Shown piece after piece: positions 10,132 to 22,735 of a stretch of DNA of 64,000 nucleotides. The DNA is from Spodoptera frugiperda. Its lineage: Eukaryota > Arthropoda > Insecta > Lepidoptera > Noctuidae. Each line of letters starts with the position of its first letter. Position 1 is the first letter of the stretch. Both the position numbers and the translations under genes were made by a program. Below the pieces are notes generated by a model that had not been told where the DNA came from, made no database searches, and saw only the letters and a program-made list of their open reading frames with translations. The DNA is taken from contig NC_064236.1 of the NCBI RefSeq assembly GCF_023101765.2, positions 19,122,993-19,186,992 of the forward strand. The letters are read 5' to 3'.

Positions 10132-13100
10132 TTATTTATTTACGCTTATTGATTTGAACTCTCTGAACGTGAAACAAATTATTTCGTATGACGTGAACGC
10201 AAATATACTGGTCATTTGGGCTTTGTAAACGGTTACTGTCCATCCCCTAAAGAGGCCTTTCAAACCTTCTTTTTTATACGCATACTTGAGGCATTTAAAT
10301 ATATGATTGCATCTGATCAAGTGCTTAGCTTGAGTCGGCGTTTTGTATTTTTCGTTTGGCTTGTGAGTCTGAAACAGTAACCAAGATTTAAAAACCTCAT
10401 TAGACTACATTACTAAAACATAATTTTAGTTCCGGTGCACTGAGTTTCTTGGTCATTCTTCTCCATAGGAATCTACACCTTGGAACGAGCAAATAGCTTC
10501 ACTAGAGGACTGACCGACAGACAGACATTTTCTTTTCTTTATATTGTAATATTTGCTTTAACGTTTAAAAGTGCCTTCCCAGTCTATTTGAAATAAATAA
10601 TTTTGACTTTGACTTTAAATTAATCATCAGTCGCAAGATGGATGCTGCCGAATACAGGCTTCCTCCAATGACATCAAGATCAGTTGCCGACCAGCATACT
10701 GTACACAGACATCATAACCAAGTTTTTCACCGACAACTAGCTATTTTCTCGCATTACAAGACACTATGCGATGTTTTTTACTCAATCAGGAACTAAATGA
10801 TATAACTCATGTACTCAGATGTAACAACGTACGGACAGTCACACAAACATTATATTTAGTTTGCGAAACTGACGGACGTACGCACTTCCTCACCACGTTA
10901 ACAGTCAGTCGTTGAATGACAGTGATTGCAACTATATTGTAGTTAACTGGTTAAAATACTACATAGTTAGAGCTAGTGCGGATTTAACACTACACCACCA
11001 GTACACCATATGAAAATTAGTACCCATTATAAGTCAGGTAGATGCTAAAACAATGACCGATTTTGATGCTCGGCTCAAACAAATGTAGGTATTGTGTTAC
11101 TGTCCACATATACAGGCTATATTATTATTGATCACATTAAGAAGGCTGGTCTTCATTGATATTTTTGGTAAATTAACTTCGATCCAGTCCCCAAGGGTAG
11201 GTATGATGACCCTTCGCTTACTGGCTGAATATAAATTAGAAGGAACCTAGTAGAAGAAAATAAGGGAATTATGTCTTAAGGTGCCCCATTAAACAGTATA
11301 ATAACACTTACAGAAAACTGCAATCTTCGTTTAACTAAATCCAATGGATATGTGACCGACTTGGAGATGAAGCCAGCGGTGGAAGCAGCCAAAGTACTAG
11401 CCATTACAATGTTCTGAGGTCTATGCTTGTTGCCACTGCATTCCTCGGGAGGGCAGACAGCGAACAGACTAAGAAGAAGAGGCTGCATGAAACTAAATAC
11501 TGCAAACGAAATCCCCGCTTGAGGTCCCATCTGAAAAAAACGTTTAGGTGATTAAAAATTCAACATTTTTTTTTTACACGAGTGACCTCGATTTTATGTA
11601 GAGACAGAGAAAACGTGAAAGAACACCTCTCGGATGAGTTTCATAGTCATAAGAAGCAGGTATAATCATCAGGTCCGCTCATACTGTTGTGGTTCTTTCC
11701 TCTAAAGACCACTACAGAATCAACATGCACGGTTCTCTCACATTATCCTTTACTTTAAAAGTCTGGACTTTAAAAGAGACTATGACTTCTGAGTTTGTTT
11801 CGGAATTTCTTCTCAGAGTAGCGGGCCTCATCTACTTATTTCAACGATTGACGTGTAAAAGTGTTATTTTGTAACCAACTTGCAGAAATAATATCATTTA
11901 TCATAAAGGAACAAGTTGGAAGCGAGCGACGTGAGGTAGCAGCAGACGAAGTGGCGACACTACGTACTATGCATTTCCATGAAATTTTCTCCGTTGATAG
12001 CGACACGGAGCTAGCAATACATCGCCGAGTGGCAGACGCCAGTGTCACCCGACCTGAGATCAGTAGTGATACGAGTAGAAATCATGACTGCAGTGACAGG
12101 GTAAAACGATTTGTTCGGGTGACAAGAAGCGATTACACGTCGTCGCCGCTTCCATCTTGTAACTTAATGCTATTTGGGATATTTACCCGATAGGAGAGAT
12201 CAGTATGGATTATCAATATGCCAACGTAGGTATGTAAACAAGCATACGAAACCCTTGATAAAGCTCTTAGCATCCATAAACATCCACAGGGTCATTTATG
12301 ATTGTGTGGCCTATATAACTGAGTACGCTCTTTGCTCAAGGTTTTCCGGAGGTATTTTTTTAAAGTATTGATTGCTAACCGTGGCACTCAGAATCATTAT
12401 TTTAATGGTTACTTAACTCAGTCCTTAGCTATTGTTTTCGGAACAAAATCGTCACTAAGGAATAGTTTAAGTAATCATTAAATGTCTCTGAGTACGGTAG
12501 TAAATGTCTTAGGACATTATTTCAGATATAAATGGACCTCACCTGCAATATTGAAGCACTCAGACCTTCATAGAAAGCAGTGATTCCTCCATATCTATAA
12601 ACTGCTTGTGCTCCCTTAAATACACTACGATACTGATCTTTGACTACCATCTGTCGCACCCGAATTACTTCTAAAGGTATCACCAGGGTGGTTTGTACGC
12701 AACCAGCAATGGTGCCGCATATAAAATTGCTGACAGGTCTGCAACAAAGAATACGATAGTTTTGTAGCAGTAATTATGCAGAGGAGTGTTTTTAACCTTG
12801 AAATAATATGTCATCTCAGAATAGTTCCATGAAATTAATAAGGATAATCCTGTTGCCATGTGCATCATTTCATATACCGTGCTGCTAAAGTACTAATGAA
12901 ACTTTCAAAAACCAATAGATGTTTACAATTATTTAAATGGTATAATGACAGTAGGCTTACCCTTAACTATACCTATTAAAGCAGGGGTTCCTAACCTTTT
13001 CTTGATTAAAGACCACTTTTTAACATTTGCATTTTAGTAACTATTATTACTTTTTTCATGAACTCAATTTTCACCAGGGTCGTCAGGTTCGTTCTCATAA

Positions 13101-14532
13101 AAATAGTGATATTTTATTATTGCAATCAGTTGATCCTCTCAGTTGTGACATACAATTTTATTGGAATTTTAACCATGGTATTTTTATTAGGCGTTGTATT
13201 TTGTATATCTCTCTTATTTCACGACCATATTTTGCCTTCTGCGGTCCAGTGGTGGTGTACGGACCACCGATTGGGAAGCCCTGTATTGAATGGACGGGAC
13301 TCATAATATAACTGGTGAAAATGGGTGATGCGGAAAACAGTTGTTTTTAAAGTGCCATAAATTTTAATAGCAACGAGTAGCTCACTGTCGTAATTGCGTT
13401 ACTACTTGGACTAAATTCAGACTCCTCTATTGTGATGGGTTCCTGTCTTCAATTGCAAGTATTGTATATTTAAAACTTACTTTATTGTATCTGATACATC
13501 AAATGCGGAGAACCATTTTGTGGTGAGCTCATACACGAAGAATTGACTGCTTACTGATAACACCGAATGGACCTTAAAAATGAACAAACTGAACATGAAA
13601 TTTTAAATATTATAAAACCTGAAACATAACAAATGTTATTTTACAAAACATACAGCACAGACTTATTTTTGTTAATTCTAAAAAAAATACAGTGTTGTGA
13701 ATATCGAAGGGAACCATAATATACATTCATACCTAATACTTTTAACACCCACGTATAACAAAAACAAACAAAGTAAACGCATAAAAGTTTGTTTAAGAAC
13801 ATCGACGATAATATGATAATCCGCAACCTTTATAATTATTTTGTTCAAGTTCAAGTTTAGTAATATAAAAACCAAAGAAAAACGAGGGAAGTGGTCCTGG
13901 CTACGTTTCTTATAGTTTAAACGATGTCTCCTTTTCTCTTTCTATCAACGGTATTACGCACACTCCGAGAGGAAACGTTTCATAGAAGATTTGATGAGAC
14001 TCGTTCATCTGGCGGGAAATCAGCCGCGAGAACAGCTAGCTTAGCTATTTCTACTCATTCTGCACCAATAAGTAACCCGTACTCAAGATTGTATTAGTCA
14101 TAGGTTTTGGGATTTCGACGTATAAAAAAATTAAATCTTAACTAGGGTTAAATAAGCCAAAAATGTTCTGAAGAATTAACCGTTAAAAAGACCATTCCTC
14201 GCTTGCGATGTGTATCTCGATCTACATCTTCGGAAGTCATTACTGTATAGTCGAAGAATGTTTTTATTTGATACGAAGCTGGAAATGTTGAACTTTACAT
14301 TTACCTGCCCCAATAGGTGGCCGTGCCAGAAGGCAGTGATGCCCTCCTCCCAAAATATCCTCCTCGCTACTCTGTACGTCACGTTTTTCTGTTTCGGTTT
14401 CCTGAGCAATTGAGACCTGAGTTTGATCACGTCCATTGGCTGCGTTATACATTTTGTCATCACTCCTGATAGACATCCAGCTATCAACTTTTCTTGAGAC
14501 GTCATGGAATCATATTTGTCATACCCAACCAT
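10132..14532 (-). CDS. Mitochondrial carrier, thiamine pyrophosphate carrier-like (SLC25A19 family)
   Basis: Five coding exons on the minus strand join in frame: 14532-14305, 13572-13481, 12738-12543, 11530-11312 and 10368-10132, all with GT-AG introns, giving 323 aa. The three carrier signature motifs are QPMDVIKLR (residue 31), IPLEVIRVR (127) and YPLDLVKRR (233), one per tandem repeat, as expected for a six-helix inner-membrane carrier. The N-terminus MVGYD and the TAFWHGH segment resemble animal SLC25A19, which imports thiamine pyrophosphate into the mitochondrial matrix for the 2-oxoacid dehydrogenases. The start ATG at 14532 begins that conserved N-terminus. The second exon is only 92 bp and easily missed. 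The gene stands alone among intergenic repeats. The subfamily rests on remembered motifs; substrate identity is inferred. Confidence 0.85.
10135..10140 (-). terminator. AATAAA overlapping the carrier stop codon region
   Basis: On the minus strand the last codons read GTA AAT AAA TAA, so a canonical polyadenylation hexamer lies in the Asn-Lys codons before the stop. No better hexamer was seen in the next 60 bases, so the 3' UTR may be very short. This is a prediction only. Confidence 0.4.
10475..10700 (+). repeat. LINE 3'-end fragment with TTTTGACTTTGACTT tail
   Basis: GAACGAGCAAATAGCTTCAC ... CAGACAGACATTTTC ... GAAATAAATAATTTTGACTT is nearly the same as 19080-19235, and partly inverted near 27226-27410. 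It is followed by a degenerate GATGCTGCCGAATACAGGC block typical of moth LINEs. It lies beyond the carrier's first-to-last exon span, in the intron before exon 5. Confidence 0.65.
11861..12193 (+). other. Unexplained open block within a carrier intron
   Basis: About 330 bases in the intron between carrier exons 3 and 4 are GC-richer than the surroundings and open in one plus-strand frame (about 110 codons; AELAIHRRVADASVTRPE-like composition). I recognise no domain, and no splice context or start supports a gene. A degenerate transposon fragment is the simplest guess. Confidence 0.3.
12395..12485. repeat. Imperfect inverted repeat in carrier intron
   Basis: TTTAATGGTTACTTAACTCA...CCTTAG is complementary, with a few mismatches, to CTAAGGAATAGTTTAAGTAA...ATTAAATG about 40 bases on. 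It is probably a small MITE just upstream (plus-strand sense) of carrier exon 3. Confidence 0.55.
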
Positions 14533-16080
14533 ATTAAGTGTAACATGATGGGCAGTTCTTGTCTCTTTTGATTACAATGATGTTCATAATTTCAGCGATA
14601 CATTGTATACATGTCAATTTCAATTTTTATTTGACAAGTTTTATGTCATACCATAGACGTATAAACGTATATGTGCGAGTTTTATCGGGAGTTTTGGCTT
14701 CAGTTTTAACAAAGGAGATTGGGTTAATTTATTTTCTTGTTAGTGGAATTTGGGAACAAGGAGATGGCATAATGGTTTAATAACAATTCATATTAACTAG
14801 AAATAAACAGGATATATATTTTTTAAATAAATCCAACTCCAAATCATTGGTCGAAACTAAACCAAATTTCACTTGGCATTAACACACAAACAGCTTACAT
14901 ATTGTACCCACAATCATAAACCTTACCCAATAGACGCGAGTTAGACGACAGAGGCTTAATCCTAACACCACAGAGATGTACAAACCAGATTACCTACGCC
15001 TTATCCCCACTTGTGTCGGGGTGATAGCGTGGTTAAGGCTACCTGACGCTAGGCGAAAGGCCCAGTCAAGTGACCGAAGCCTAAAGCGCGGCCATTGAGG
15101 CGCCTTGTATCGAGCTAATCGGTTTAGCTGCCTAACCGACACGTTGGAGTAAATTCGTACTGGCTTGTAGTATAATCACATCGAAGTGTTAAGCCGAAAC
15201 GTCACAGGGAAGAAAGAGATGCACATAAGTTACTGAAATTGGAATATTACTTATTAAACAATAATCATCTACAGCTGGTGTTACTCAATTAGTGAATGCT
15301 ATAAAATGAGCGGTGATAGCCAAATGTCCCAAACTACCTAAATTACGAACAATCTCAAACAAAAATCTCGTGACCTCACCGATCTATCGATCGACGAGGT
15401 TTTGATACAACAAAAATCGAAAATCCATCTATAACCAAAGATTTTAAATTGAGGCCTATTATTATTTTTATTAAGCTTAGTTTATTCGGATCGTAGGTAC
15501 GTCACCCGCCGGACAGGGAGATAGGAATGGTAAGGTGGGGGGACTAATATTATCGTACAGTTTTCTGAGATAAGTGAAAAATAACAGGAGTGAATTAGTC
15601 ATTTGCCATTGACTCGTAAGTTTAGGTACACAGAAACAACATCTAGCCTGCCCAACGCAACCGTTTTGATTATAATCAGAAAATCAATACAAATGATAAA
15701 TGGTTTCGCAAACAAAACCGTAGTAGTTATTATGGACTAAGTATATCTAATTCATTTGGTTAGTCAATAGTTATTTTTTATTATTGTTCTGTTATCTAAG
15801 TTCAAGTGTATGAGGGACGATTGGTCACGAATGGTCAGGTGGTATTTACTATTATTTTTTTATCTGATTATAATAAGCTGTGGTGAAGCTCCTCTTACAG
15901 GTTAGGTGACTGCACATCTGGTAGAGACCGGGCAGCAGCGGTCTTTGATAAATCTGAACCTTTATTCTGTGATTTGTAAAAACTATTTATTTACTTACTT
16001 CATTTGCATCACGAGACGTTGGTGATGATGACTAGATAGGCTATTCTGTCTTTGTCAATTCTAAACATTCAAAATTGACT
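14533..16080. other. Upstream of the carrier gene; no gene, GC-richer patch 14935-15215
   Basis: The carrier promoter should lie just above 14532, but I see no clear TATA or initiator. About 14990-15145 is GC-rich and CpG-containing (CTGACGCTAGGCGAAAGGCC) with no open frame and no match to other repeats in the window. Confidence 0.4.
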
Positions 16081-16240
16081 GCTCAGTTGGCGCGGTGGCT
16101 AGGCAACTGGCTGCCGCGCAACGTGTAGCGGGTTCGATTCCCGCACGGAGCAATGTCATGTCATGTGTATGTGAAATTGCATGTTTGTAAACACACCCAC
16201 GACACAGGAGAAAATCCTAGTGTAGGGCAACGTTTAAAAA
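16081..16240 (+). mobile_element. tRNA-derived SINE (family 2)
   Basis: A tRNA-like head (GGCGCGGTGGCTAGGCAACT ... B-box-like GCGGGTTCGATTCCCGCAC) is followed by a body with TGTTTGTAAACACACCCACG and GAGAAAATCCTAGTGTAGGG. The same body recurs, diverged, at 28245-28400. The head folds like a tRNA, but the attached body shows it is a SINE rather than a tRNA gene. Confidence 0.75.
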
Positions 16241-16608
16241 AAGGGAGTTCAATCTCGTTCGCTATCTCACCCGTCATTGTTCGAGATTATTCTCATAACA
16301 AAGGATATACAGAATAGTCTAGCAGGATGCATACTTTCATTAAACATTAAAATGAATTTAATTCATAGTATTTGCCTGATTTCAATGGAATGACTGTGAT
16401 AAAGGGTGATAAGCAATCAATCAATGGAGCTAGTGTCTGTGATAACATTATCAAAGGACAATAAAACCAGTGGCCAATAACAAACATTACAGGAAAAGTG
16501 AAATTACTTACTACGAATATAGAATTGATTCCGGTTATAATTGCAAGGATAATTTTGATTCTGATAAAGCATTATTATATTAAAATACATACATACATAT
16601 ACATACAT

Positions 16609-16890
16609 ATCGTCACGCCTTTAAACCCCGAAGGGGTAGGCAGAGGTGCACAGTATGGCACATAATACCACTGTGTGCACCCACTTTTCACAATAATTTA
16701 TGTTGTAAGTCCCATGTAATAAGTGGTGAGCTATTGCCATATACCGGGCGCATTTCCAGACTCCGTGCTATCACTGAGAAATTATCGAAAAACCGAAAAA
16801 AGCCCAGTAATACTTCGCTCGACCCGGGAATCGAACCCGAGACCCCTTGCCCGGCAGTCGCACTCGCAACCACTCGGCCAACGAGGCAGG
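16609..16890 (-). mobile_element. tRNA-derived SINE (family 1), full-length-looking copy
   Basis: This is the reverse complement of the family 1 consensus, from the B-box-like CGGGTTCGATTCCCGGGTCG through TTATGGGAC-type sequence and GTGCACC to CTACCCCTTCGGGGTTTAAA. It is flanked by a (CATA)n simple repeat. Confidence 0.85.
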
Positions 16891-17171
16891 CATATTAAAG
16901 TATTAATATTATACTAATAGTATTAAAACACTATTTTGTAACAATACATACTTACATTTTACATTAACCCACATACTATAATAGAATAAGATATACATGT
17001 AAGAAATACCTACTTCTATAAACTTATACTAAGTCATAGGTTAAGTGAATATACTCGTAATTTATGGTAAGTTAGTGATAGCCCTCAAATTTGAAACGCC
17101 CGAAAAAGGCATCAAGCTGCTCAAAATATTTAAAATAAGACGTGTGTAATACCTTATTTGAGTTTATTATA

Positions 17172-17265
17172 GGCAGTAGGTTCTCCTCTGGTGTTGCGGG
17201 TGTCCATGGGCGGCGCTGATCGCTTACCATCAGGTGACCCGTTTGCCTCCTATTCCATAAAAAAA
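17172..17265 (+). repeat. Interspersed repeat family A fragment
   Basis: The segment reads TTCTCCTCTGGTGTTGCGGG ... GATCGCTTACCATCAGGTGA ... CCTATTCCATAAAAAAAT. It belongs to the same variant as a degenerate copy at about 59705-59820. Confidence 0.65.
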
Positions 17266-17411
17266 TGTCTGAAATGAAGCGTGGTGTATAAGACGCTCGC
17301 CTCATAACAAGACTATTAAACAGCGCTGTGGTACATATGTGCATTATCTGTGAGTTTCATGTTACAGAGGCTGAGCCAGATGCCACAAAGGGTTTTTAAA
17401 AAATCTTATCA

Positions 17412-17575
17412 ATGAGCGTGCTTTTCTACTGGAGACGTGCTGTGGTATGTAGTTATGCTACGAAGATATAATAGCTAAGCTGTGAAACTATGTGACCATT
17501 TCCACTGGTACTTAGTTATGTAGCTGTGCTAGGAAGGTATGCAGCTAAATCTAATCTAATGCCGCTATCCACTTT
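17412..17575. mobile_element. MITE fragment related to 41979-42282
   Basis: The segment shares GTGCTGTGGTATGTAG...TTATGCTACGAAG, GCTAAGCTGTGAAACTATGT and GACCATTTCCACTGGTA with the element in Pde6 intron DNA at 41979-42282. It is truncated relative to that copy. Confidence 0.6.
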
Positions 17576-17579
17576 GTTG

Positions 17580-17776
17580 TACACTCACTTTTCACCATTT
17601 GTGTTGTAAGTCCCATGTAATAGGGAGTGAGCCTATTGCCATATACCAGACTCCGTGCTACTGAGAAAAATTCGAAAAACCGAAAAAGCCCAGTAATACT
17701 TTGCCCGACTTGGGAATCAAACCTGACTCTTCTTGTCTGGCAGTCGCACTTACGACAACTCGACCAATAAGGTAAT
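17580..17776 (-). mobile_element. SINE family 1, truncated minus copy
   Basis: The reverse complement contains the tRNA-like head remnant and the CTCAGTAGCACGGAGTCTGG block of family 1, but it lacks the CTACCCCTTCGGGG end. Confidence 0.75.
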
Positions 17777-19079
17777 CTTTGTAGAATAAAATGGCTTATA
17801 CCTAATATTGTATTGCCATTAAGATTAAGAGTGTATATTAAATATCAGATCGACCTTTTGTAAGAAACAACAAACAAAGCAAGGCAAGCTAAATATATAG
17901 TTTTAAAACTATTTAAAAACCAATCATTACTTTTTTCTTTGTTCTCAAGGCAATAATAAAGTTCGAGAGAGCAGATATTAGCTGGGAAAAATGCACTTTA
18001 ATATTACTTTATTAGTCTGCCTTTATTAGATGCACAGCGAAGCTTCTACGGTAGGTCTTAGTAACAAGGGTAAAAAGGAGGTTTAATAGGGTAAATTAAT
18101 TTACAAATTGTACACTGATTTTTTATTGTTGAAGCAATTTAATATTGGAGAGGAGTTTTACGGGCGCTGAGTGCTTGTTAAAAATGTTCTTCTTAAAATA
18201 AAGAGAATGCTAGGTATTTTTAATTTGAGGTAATTTCAAACTAGCTGTGTGTGGAAAAATGTGTAATTTTCTTTAGCTAAACTAAGCTTTACTTTGTGAT
18301 TTTGTTTGTGTAGTGTGTGCAATGTGTTCACGTATACTTATGTAGAGGGTGGTAAAACAAATTTAGCCTCAGGCAGTAATTGGATGTGTGCCAAAATGTT
18401 AACAACGATTTTTCAAAATTCTCCGTCAGCTTGGGGGCTAGTGTATCGGATAATAGAATCCGCCAATCAGGCCCACCCCTATGAAATATTGAAAATTCTC
18501 GTTGAAAATGTTTTTCACTATTTTTGGCATTTAGACGCCTACGGCGACCTCTTCCGCCTGCCTCCCTACATTCCAATGCCCGTATGGAATAATTAACAAT
18601 ACGAAATATACGACCACGTCTATTATTTGAATCAGGTCTATCAAACATTTTCACTAATTCATAATTTATAATAGGTAATTATTGTCTCTTTTGCTATAGA
18701 AATTTTAATGAAAAGGTCTGAATATCATGTGACAAAGCGAGTGCTGAATTCAATCGTGGGTGTAAAGGACATCACCAAAGGAAAGGTTTATAAATGCTGT
18801 AACAATTTGAGGATTATGAGCAGGAAAGGAGTTTATTGGAGAATATGGAAGAACATGGAAACGAATGGAATATAACCTTGTAAAATAACAATTTACTGTC
18901 CCCAAACAATTTGTTATGCGTATACGGGTCGGATGAATAAGGTGATACTGAGAATTTTACTATAATACTTTATTGGATATAGGAATTTTCCTAAATAAAG
19001 TATTCGCAAGTACTAAACTCAAGGCACTTTCTTGCTTTTTCTTTAAACTTGAATATATACACAGCTACCTCTATATACC
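17777..19079. other. Intergenic; open remnant at 18306-18654
   Basis: Overlapping open frames lie at 18306-18596 (plus) and 18328-18654 (minus). The minus frame begins with an Arg-rich stretch (NNRRGRIFRIVNYSIR, then GGRGRRRR). No domain was recognised. An old DNA-transposon N-terminus is possible but unproven. Confidence 0.35.
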
Positions 19080-19320
19080 ACTTTGCAACGAGCAAATAGC
19101 TTCACTAGAGGACTGACGGACAGACAGACATTTTGTTTTCTTTACATTGTAATATTTGCTTTGACATTCAAAAGTGCCTTCCCGGTCTATTTGAAATAAA
19201 TAATTAAGACATTGACTTTGACTTCAATATTTTCAATATCTGGAAGACGTCCACTGCTGAACAATATCTTAATCCCCTTAGACCACTACAAACAGACCAC
19301 AGACAAAACATAATGCATAT
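19080..19320 (+). repeat. LINE 3'-end fragments
   Basis: A second copy of the GAGCAAATAGCTTCACTAGA ... AAATAAATAATTAAGACATT tail is followed by GGAAGACGTCCACTGCTGAA, the degenerate end of a common moth LINE. Confidence 0.65.
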
Positions 19321-19836
19321 TAGTTCATTAATTGCAAACTAATTAGATGCGGCCTTTGGACACGGTATGTTGCGGCTAAATACCGGCTGTGCGGTTTTAT
19401 ATTACGCTGATTAGTATTAGTATTATGGAATTAGGAGCTTACACTAATACATATTATTAGAATATAGTATACGACTATTTTAAATATCCGACTTGTACAT
19501 TATATTAAAAATAAACACGTTTTTTTTTCTTACAGAAACAAATTCTTAGGAAGATATTATATTGGTTTGAATAATATCGTGTGAGTCACTTTTTACATTT
19601 TTCGAAGAAATGACGTATTGCTCCCACTCCTAAATTTTGATTCGTTATATTTAAGTATTGTTTTATCTTATAGACAAAATAAAAAAATACGTGTCCAATA
19701 ATAATATGTATTCATTACTTACCTTACAATTTAAATTTTCATACTTTCTAACATCGCTTTACGTTTCTACTGGTTGTAGAAAATCATCGTCATCTGCTAG
19801 GTTGAGAACTGTTTTAATAAAGTTCTGAATTTTCAA

Positions 19837-20127
19837 GTGTGGGAGAGCCATGCTTTGGCACGAATGGGCCGGCTCGACCGGAGTGATACCACGGCCAGAC
19901 AGAAAACTGACGTGAAACAACAATTGCGACATGTTTCGTTGTGAGTAAGGTTACCGTAGTCCCAATTACCCCTTCCCAATTTTCCCAATCCCCAACATAA
20001 ATTCCTAATCCCCAAAAGGCCGGCAACGCATCTTGTCACGCCTCTGGTGTTGCCGCCCATGGACACCCCTAAGGGCGGCGACGATTGATTACCATCAAGT
20101 GAACCGTGGGTCTGTTATACCATAAAA
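19837..20127 (+). repeat. Interspersed repeat family A, long copy
   Basis: GTGTGGGAGAGCCATGCTTT ... GGCCGGCTCGACCGGAGTGA ... CCCCAAAAGGCCGGCAACGC ... TTACCATCAAGTGAACCGTG is the same as 21709-22002, with the order of blocks conserved. Its length and dispersion point to a retroelement 3' region. The frames it opens (for example 19814-20066 minus) are not genes. Confidence 0.7.
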
Positions 20128-21708
20128 TAACACGTGACATATGTGTAACACGTAAGTATCAGCTCTTCCTGAACCACTCTGCTGTAGAAGTAAATTTAAA
20201 TCCTAAAGTAATGTACTATGCAAAGAAAACTATATGAAAAAGCCCAATAACTCTTTGTCTTGCAATCATTAGACAAGTAAACACAGCCAGTGATACGTCA
20301 TCGTTTTAATTAAACGTGATACAATCAAAAATATAATTTAGTGAGATAAGACAGGGTCGAGTTTCGATCGCATGCCCGCTACATCGCGTAGTGACATCGG
20401 TATCGTTTCGGCGGACACACCATTGTGTGTCACTTCCCCATACCGCACGCCTGTCGCTAAAATATAAGTGCCACTATGGACGAGCCTCCTGTTCGCAATG
20501 GGGCCAAGGAGACCAATAAGGTACAACATTTTATTATCTTTTATAAGGAATAAGTAAAGGCTTAAAAGAACTGATTATTTTTTTACATTTACGACTTTCA
20601 CAAATGGCTTTTTTACTGAAATTTTACTGCTTAGCTTTTTACCTTTACCAAACTAACGAATACCGAACAGTTTGTCGTTTATTTATTAATCGGTTTCATG
20701 TTTCTGTAAAACTATGGAATAAATTGATTTTATAGTGAGAGCTTATTTCGTAAATTTGGTTTAGGAGAAGTGATTGATGTGTTAAACATTACTGAATATT
20801 ATTACGAGGTAGGTAAGCTTTCATGGTCTGAACAACTTACCTTTTCAGATATTAGGTTTTCTTTTTGTTACTTATTTATAAAATACTTTTCGAATAAATG
20901 TGTCTATTAAGTGAACCTAACAGAGCTTAGGAACCTAAAATTTGTCCATATACTATGAAGAGTAAAATTAACTTTAGCATTTTTATTCTTAAAACAATAT
21001 TTTTTATTAGAATTAAGACGGGATATTAACCTACGATGTTTATTTATGTCTATGAGTTTCCGATATTTCGGTACTGTTGCAAGCGCCATAATCATAGATG
21101 AACTTAAAAAATATTTTTTATTCTGTAGTAATTAAGCTTGTTTACATAAAGTTACACTCTTTTAGGATTTGTACTGGTTTACTTATGTGCATAATTATGT
21201 AATTGTATGTGTAAATGTATGTGTGTGTGACACAATAACACGCGAGTGCAATCTGTCTCCTTGCTGCCGTTACCTCGGAAGATGAAACCTACTCTACCGG
21301 ACCACTGAAATTATCCTTAGGGATGAACTCTTAGGAATATTGGTCCAGTCTGTTGTTTGAAATTTTAGTATCGTAGTAAATTAGTTATTCTAGTTCATAA
21401 CTAGGATGTGTTGTAGGTTCTGGGTTTATAATAAAATTATATTTAAGCACAACAACAACAATTTCTTAATAATAATAATCTTTATATTTTAAATTGGAAC
21501 ACATACACACATAACGTATAAAAAGAAAATAAATATAATAATTCTTATTACCTAATAAGAGTTTGCTCTTTTAATTTTCATTAGATGACCAGAAATAAGC
21601 TATGTAGTTAATTAATTAATCAATACAATCAGCATTTGCGACCGATTTACATTATTTTCGTGTACTTATTGCTGTGCTATTCTCGTACTGCTAGTAACCT
21701 AGATTAAG
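20128..21708. other. No gene recognised
   Basis: AT-rich intergenic DNA. About 20340-20530 is somewhat GC-richer, with an open minus frame of 63 codons that has no known motif. Confidence 0.5.
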
Positions 21709-22002
21709 TGTGGGAGAGCCATGCTTCGGCACGAATGGGCCGGTTTGATCGGAGTGATACCACGGCCTCACAGAAAGCCGACGTGAAACAACGTTTGCGT
21801 TGTGTTTCGTTGTGTGAGTAAGGTTACCGGAGGCCCAATTACCCTACCAATTTTCCCAATCCCTGATTACCCAACAACCCATAAAACCCTAACCCCCAAA
21901 AAGCCGGCAACGCATTTGTAACGCCTCTGGTGATTCAAGTGTTCATGGGCGGCGGCGATTGCTTAACATCAGGTGATATGTACGCTCGTTTTTCATAAAA
22001 AA
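21709..22002 (+). repeat. Interspersed repeat family A, long copy
   Basis: This copy shares GTGTGGGAGAGCCATGCTTC, CGGCACGAATGGGCCGG, GATACCACGGCC and the 3' block with 19837-20127, and ends TTAACATCAGGTGATATG followed by an A-rich tail. Confidence 0.7.
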
Positions 22003-22590
22003 AAGGTTTTAGTCCTCTTTTGTATTTGTTTTAGCCTTCCTTGGTTGGCAGTTTATAGACCGTCATTTAAATTATAGAAACAGGTTTATCAAAAAAAGGC
22101 TTCTGTCTGATAAATTGTAGGCCCTTAGTTCATTCTAATCCTAGTGTGGGGCATCGTTCATTAAAAAAGAAATTGACATCATTTCAATACATTTTATTTA
22201 AATTTAATTTTTATTCCTACAACTAAACGCTAATAACAACAATTTGTATAGTCTAGTTTAAATTAAGAGCTCAAAGTATAATAAATCTTAGGTGCACGTG
22301 AACTTAAATCGAAGGGGAATCAACGCACTTCCCATGATAACCAATTACGCTCGCACTGCACGTACATAAGGCCCAAATTCGTATGCACCGTAATTAGTTT
22401 CTACCCAGAAAGGTACTGTGACCTTGGGCTATTTAAAATGCTACCTGGCTTAACGATGATGAGTTTTTTGGCAGAGTGATGGCCGAAATTGGGTACAAGT
22501 ATTGTTATATATAATTATTTTTTGATCTGGTGAGGGCGATGTAACCTGCGATCTAGGCTTAGTTAATGATTCGTTTTCATTTAAATAGGT

Positions 22591-22735
22591 CACTAGCAAA
22601 TCCCGCGAACTCCGTTTCACCACCAATGATTTTCCCTGTTTTCCTACTTTTCTTCTATTTTTTTTTGCTGTAAATCTCACGGATCTCTAGACCTTTCCAT
22701 CAAATGCAAAACCATGGAACTTATTTTTATATTAT
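22591..22735 (+). repeat. Interspersed repeat family B
   Basis: ACTAGCAAATCCCGCGAACT, GTTTCACCACCAATGATTTT and CCATCAAATGCAAAACCATGG are shared with 32091-32262, 34379-34575 and, inverted, 40318-40496. This is a LINE-tail-like dispersed repeat. Confidence 0.65.

Noticed and set aside
16081..16155. Possible tRNA gene with a good B box
   Set aside because: The tRNA-like part runs straight into a body shared with another dispersed copy at 28245, so it is a SINE head.
19814..20066. Two overlapping minus frames of about 70 codons
   Set aside because: They lie wholly in interspersed repeat family A.
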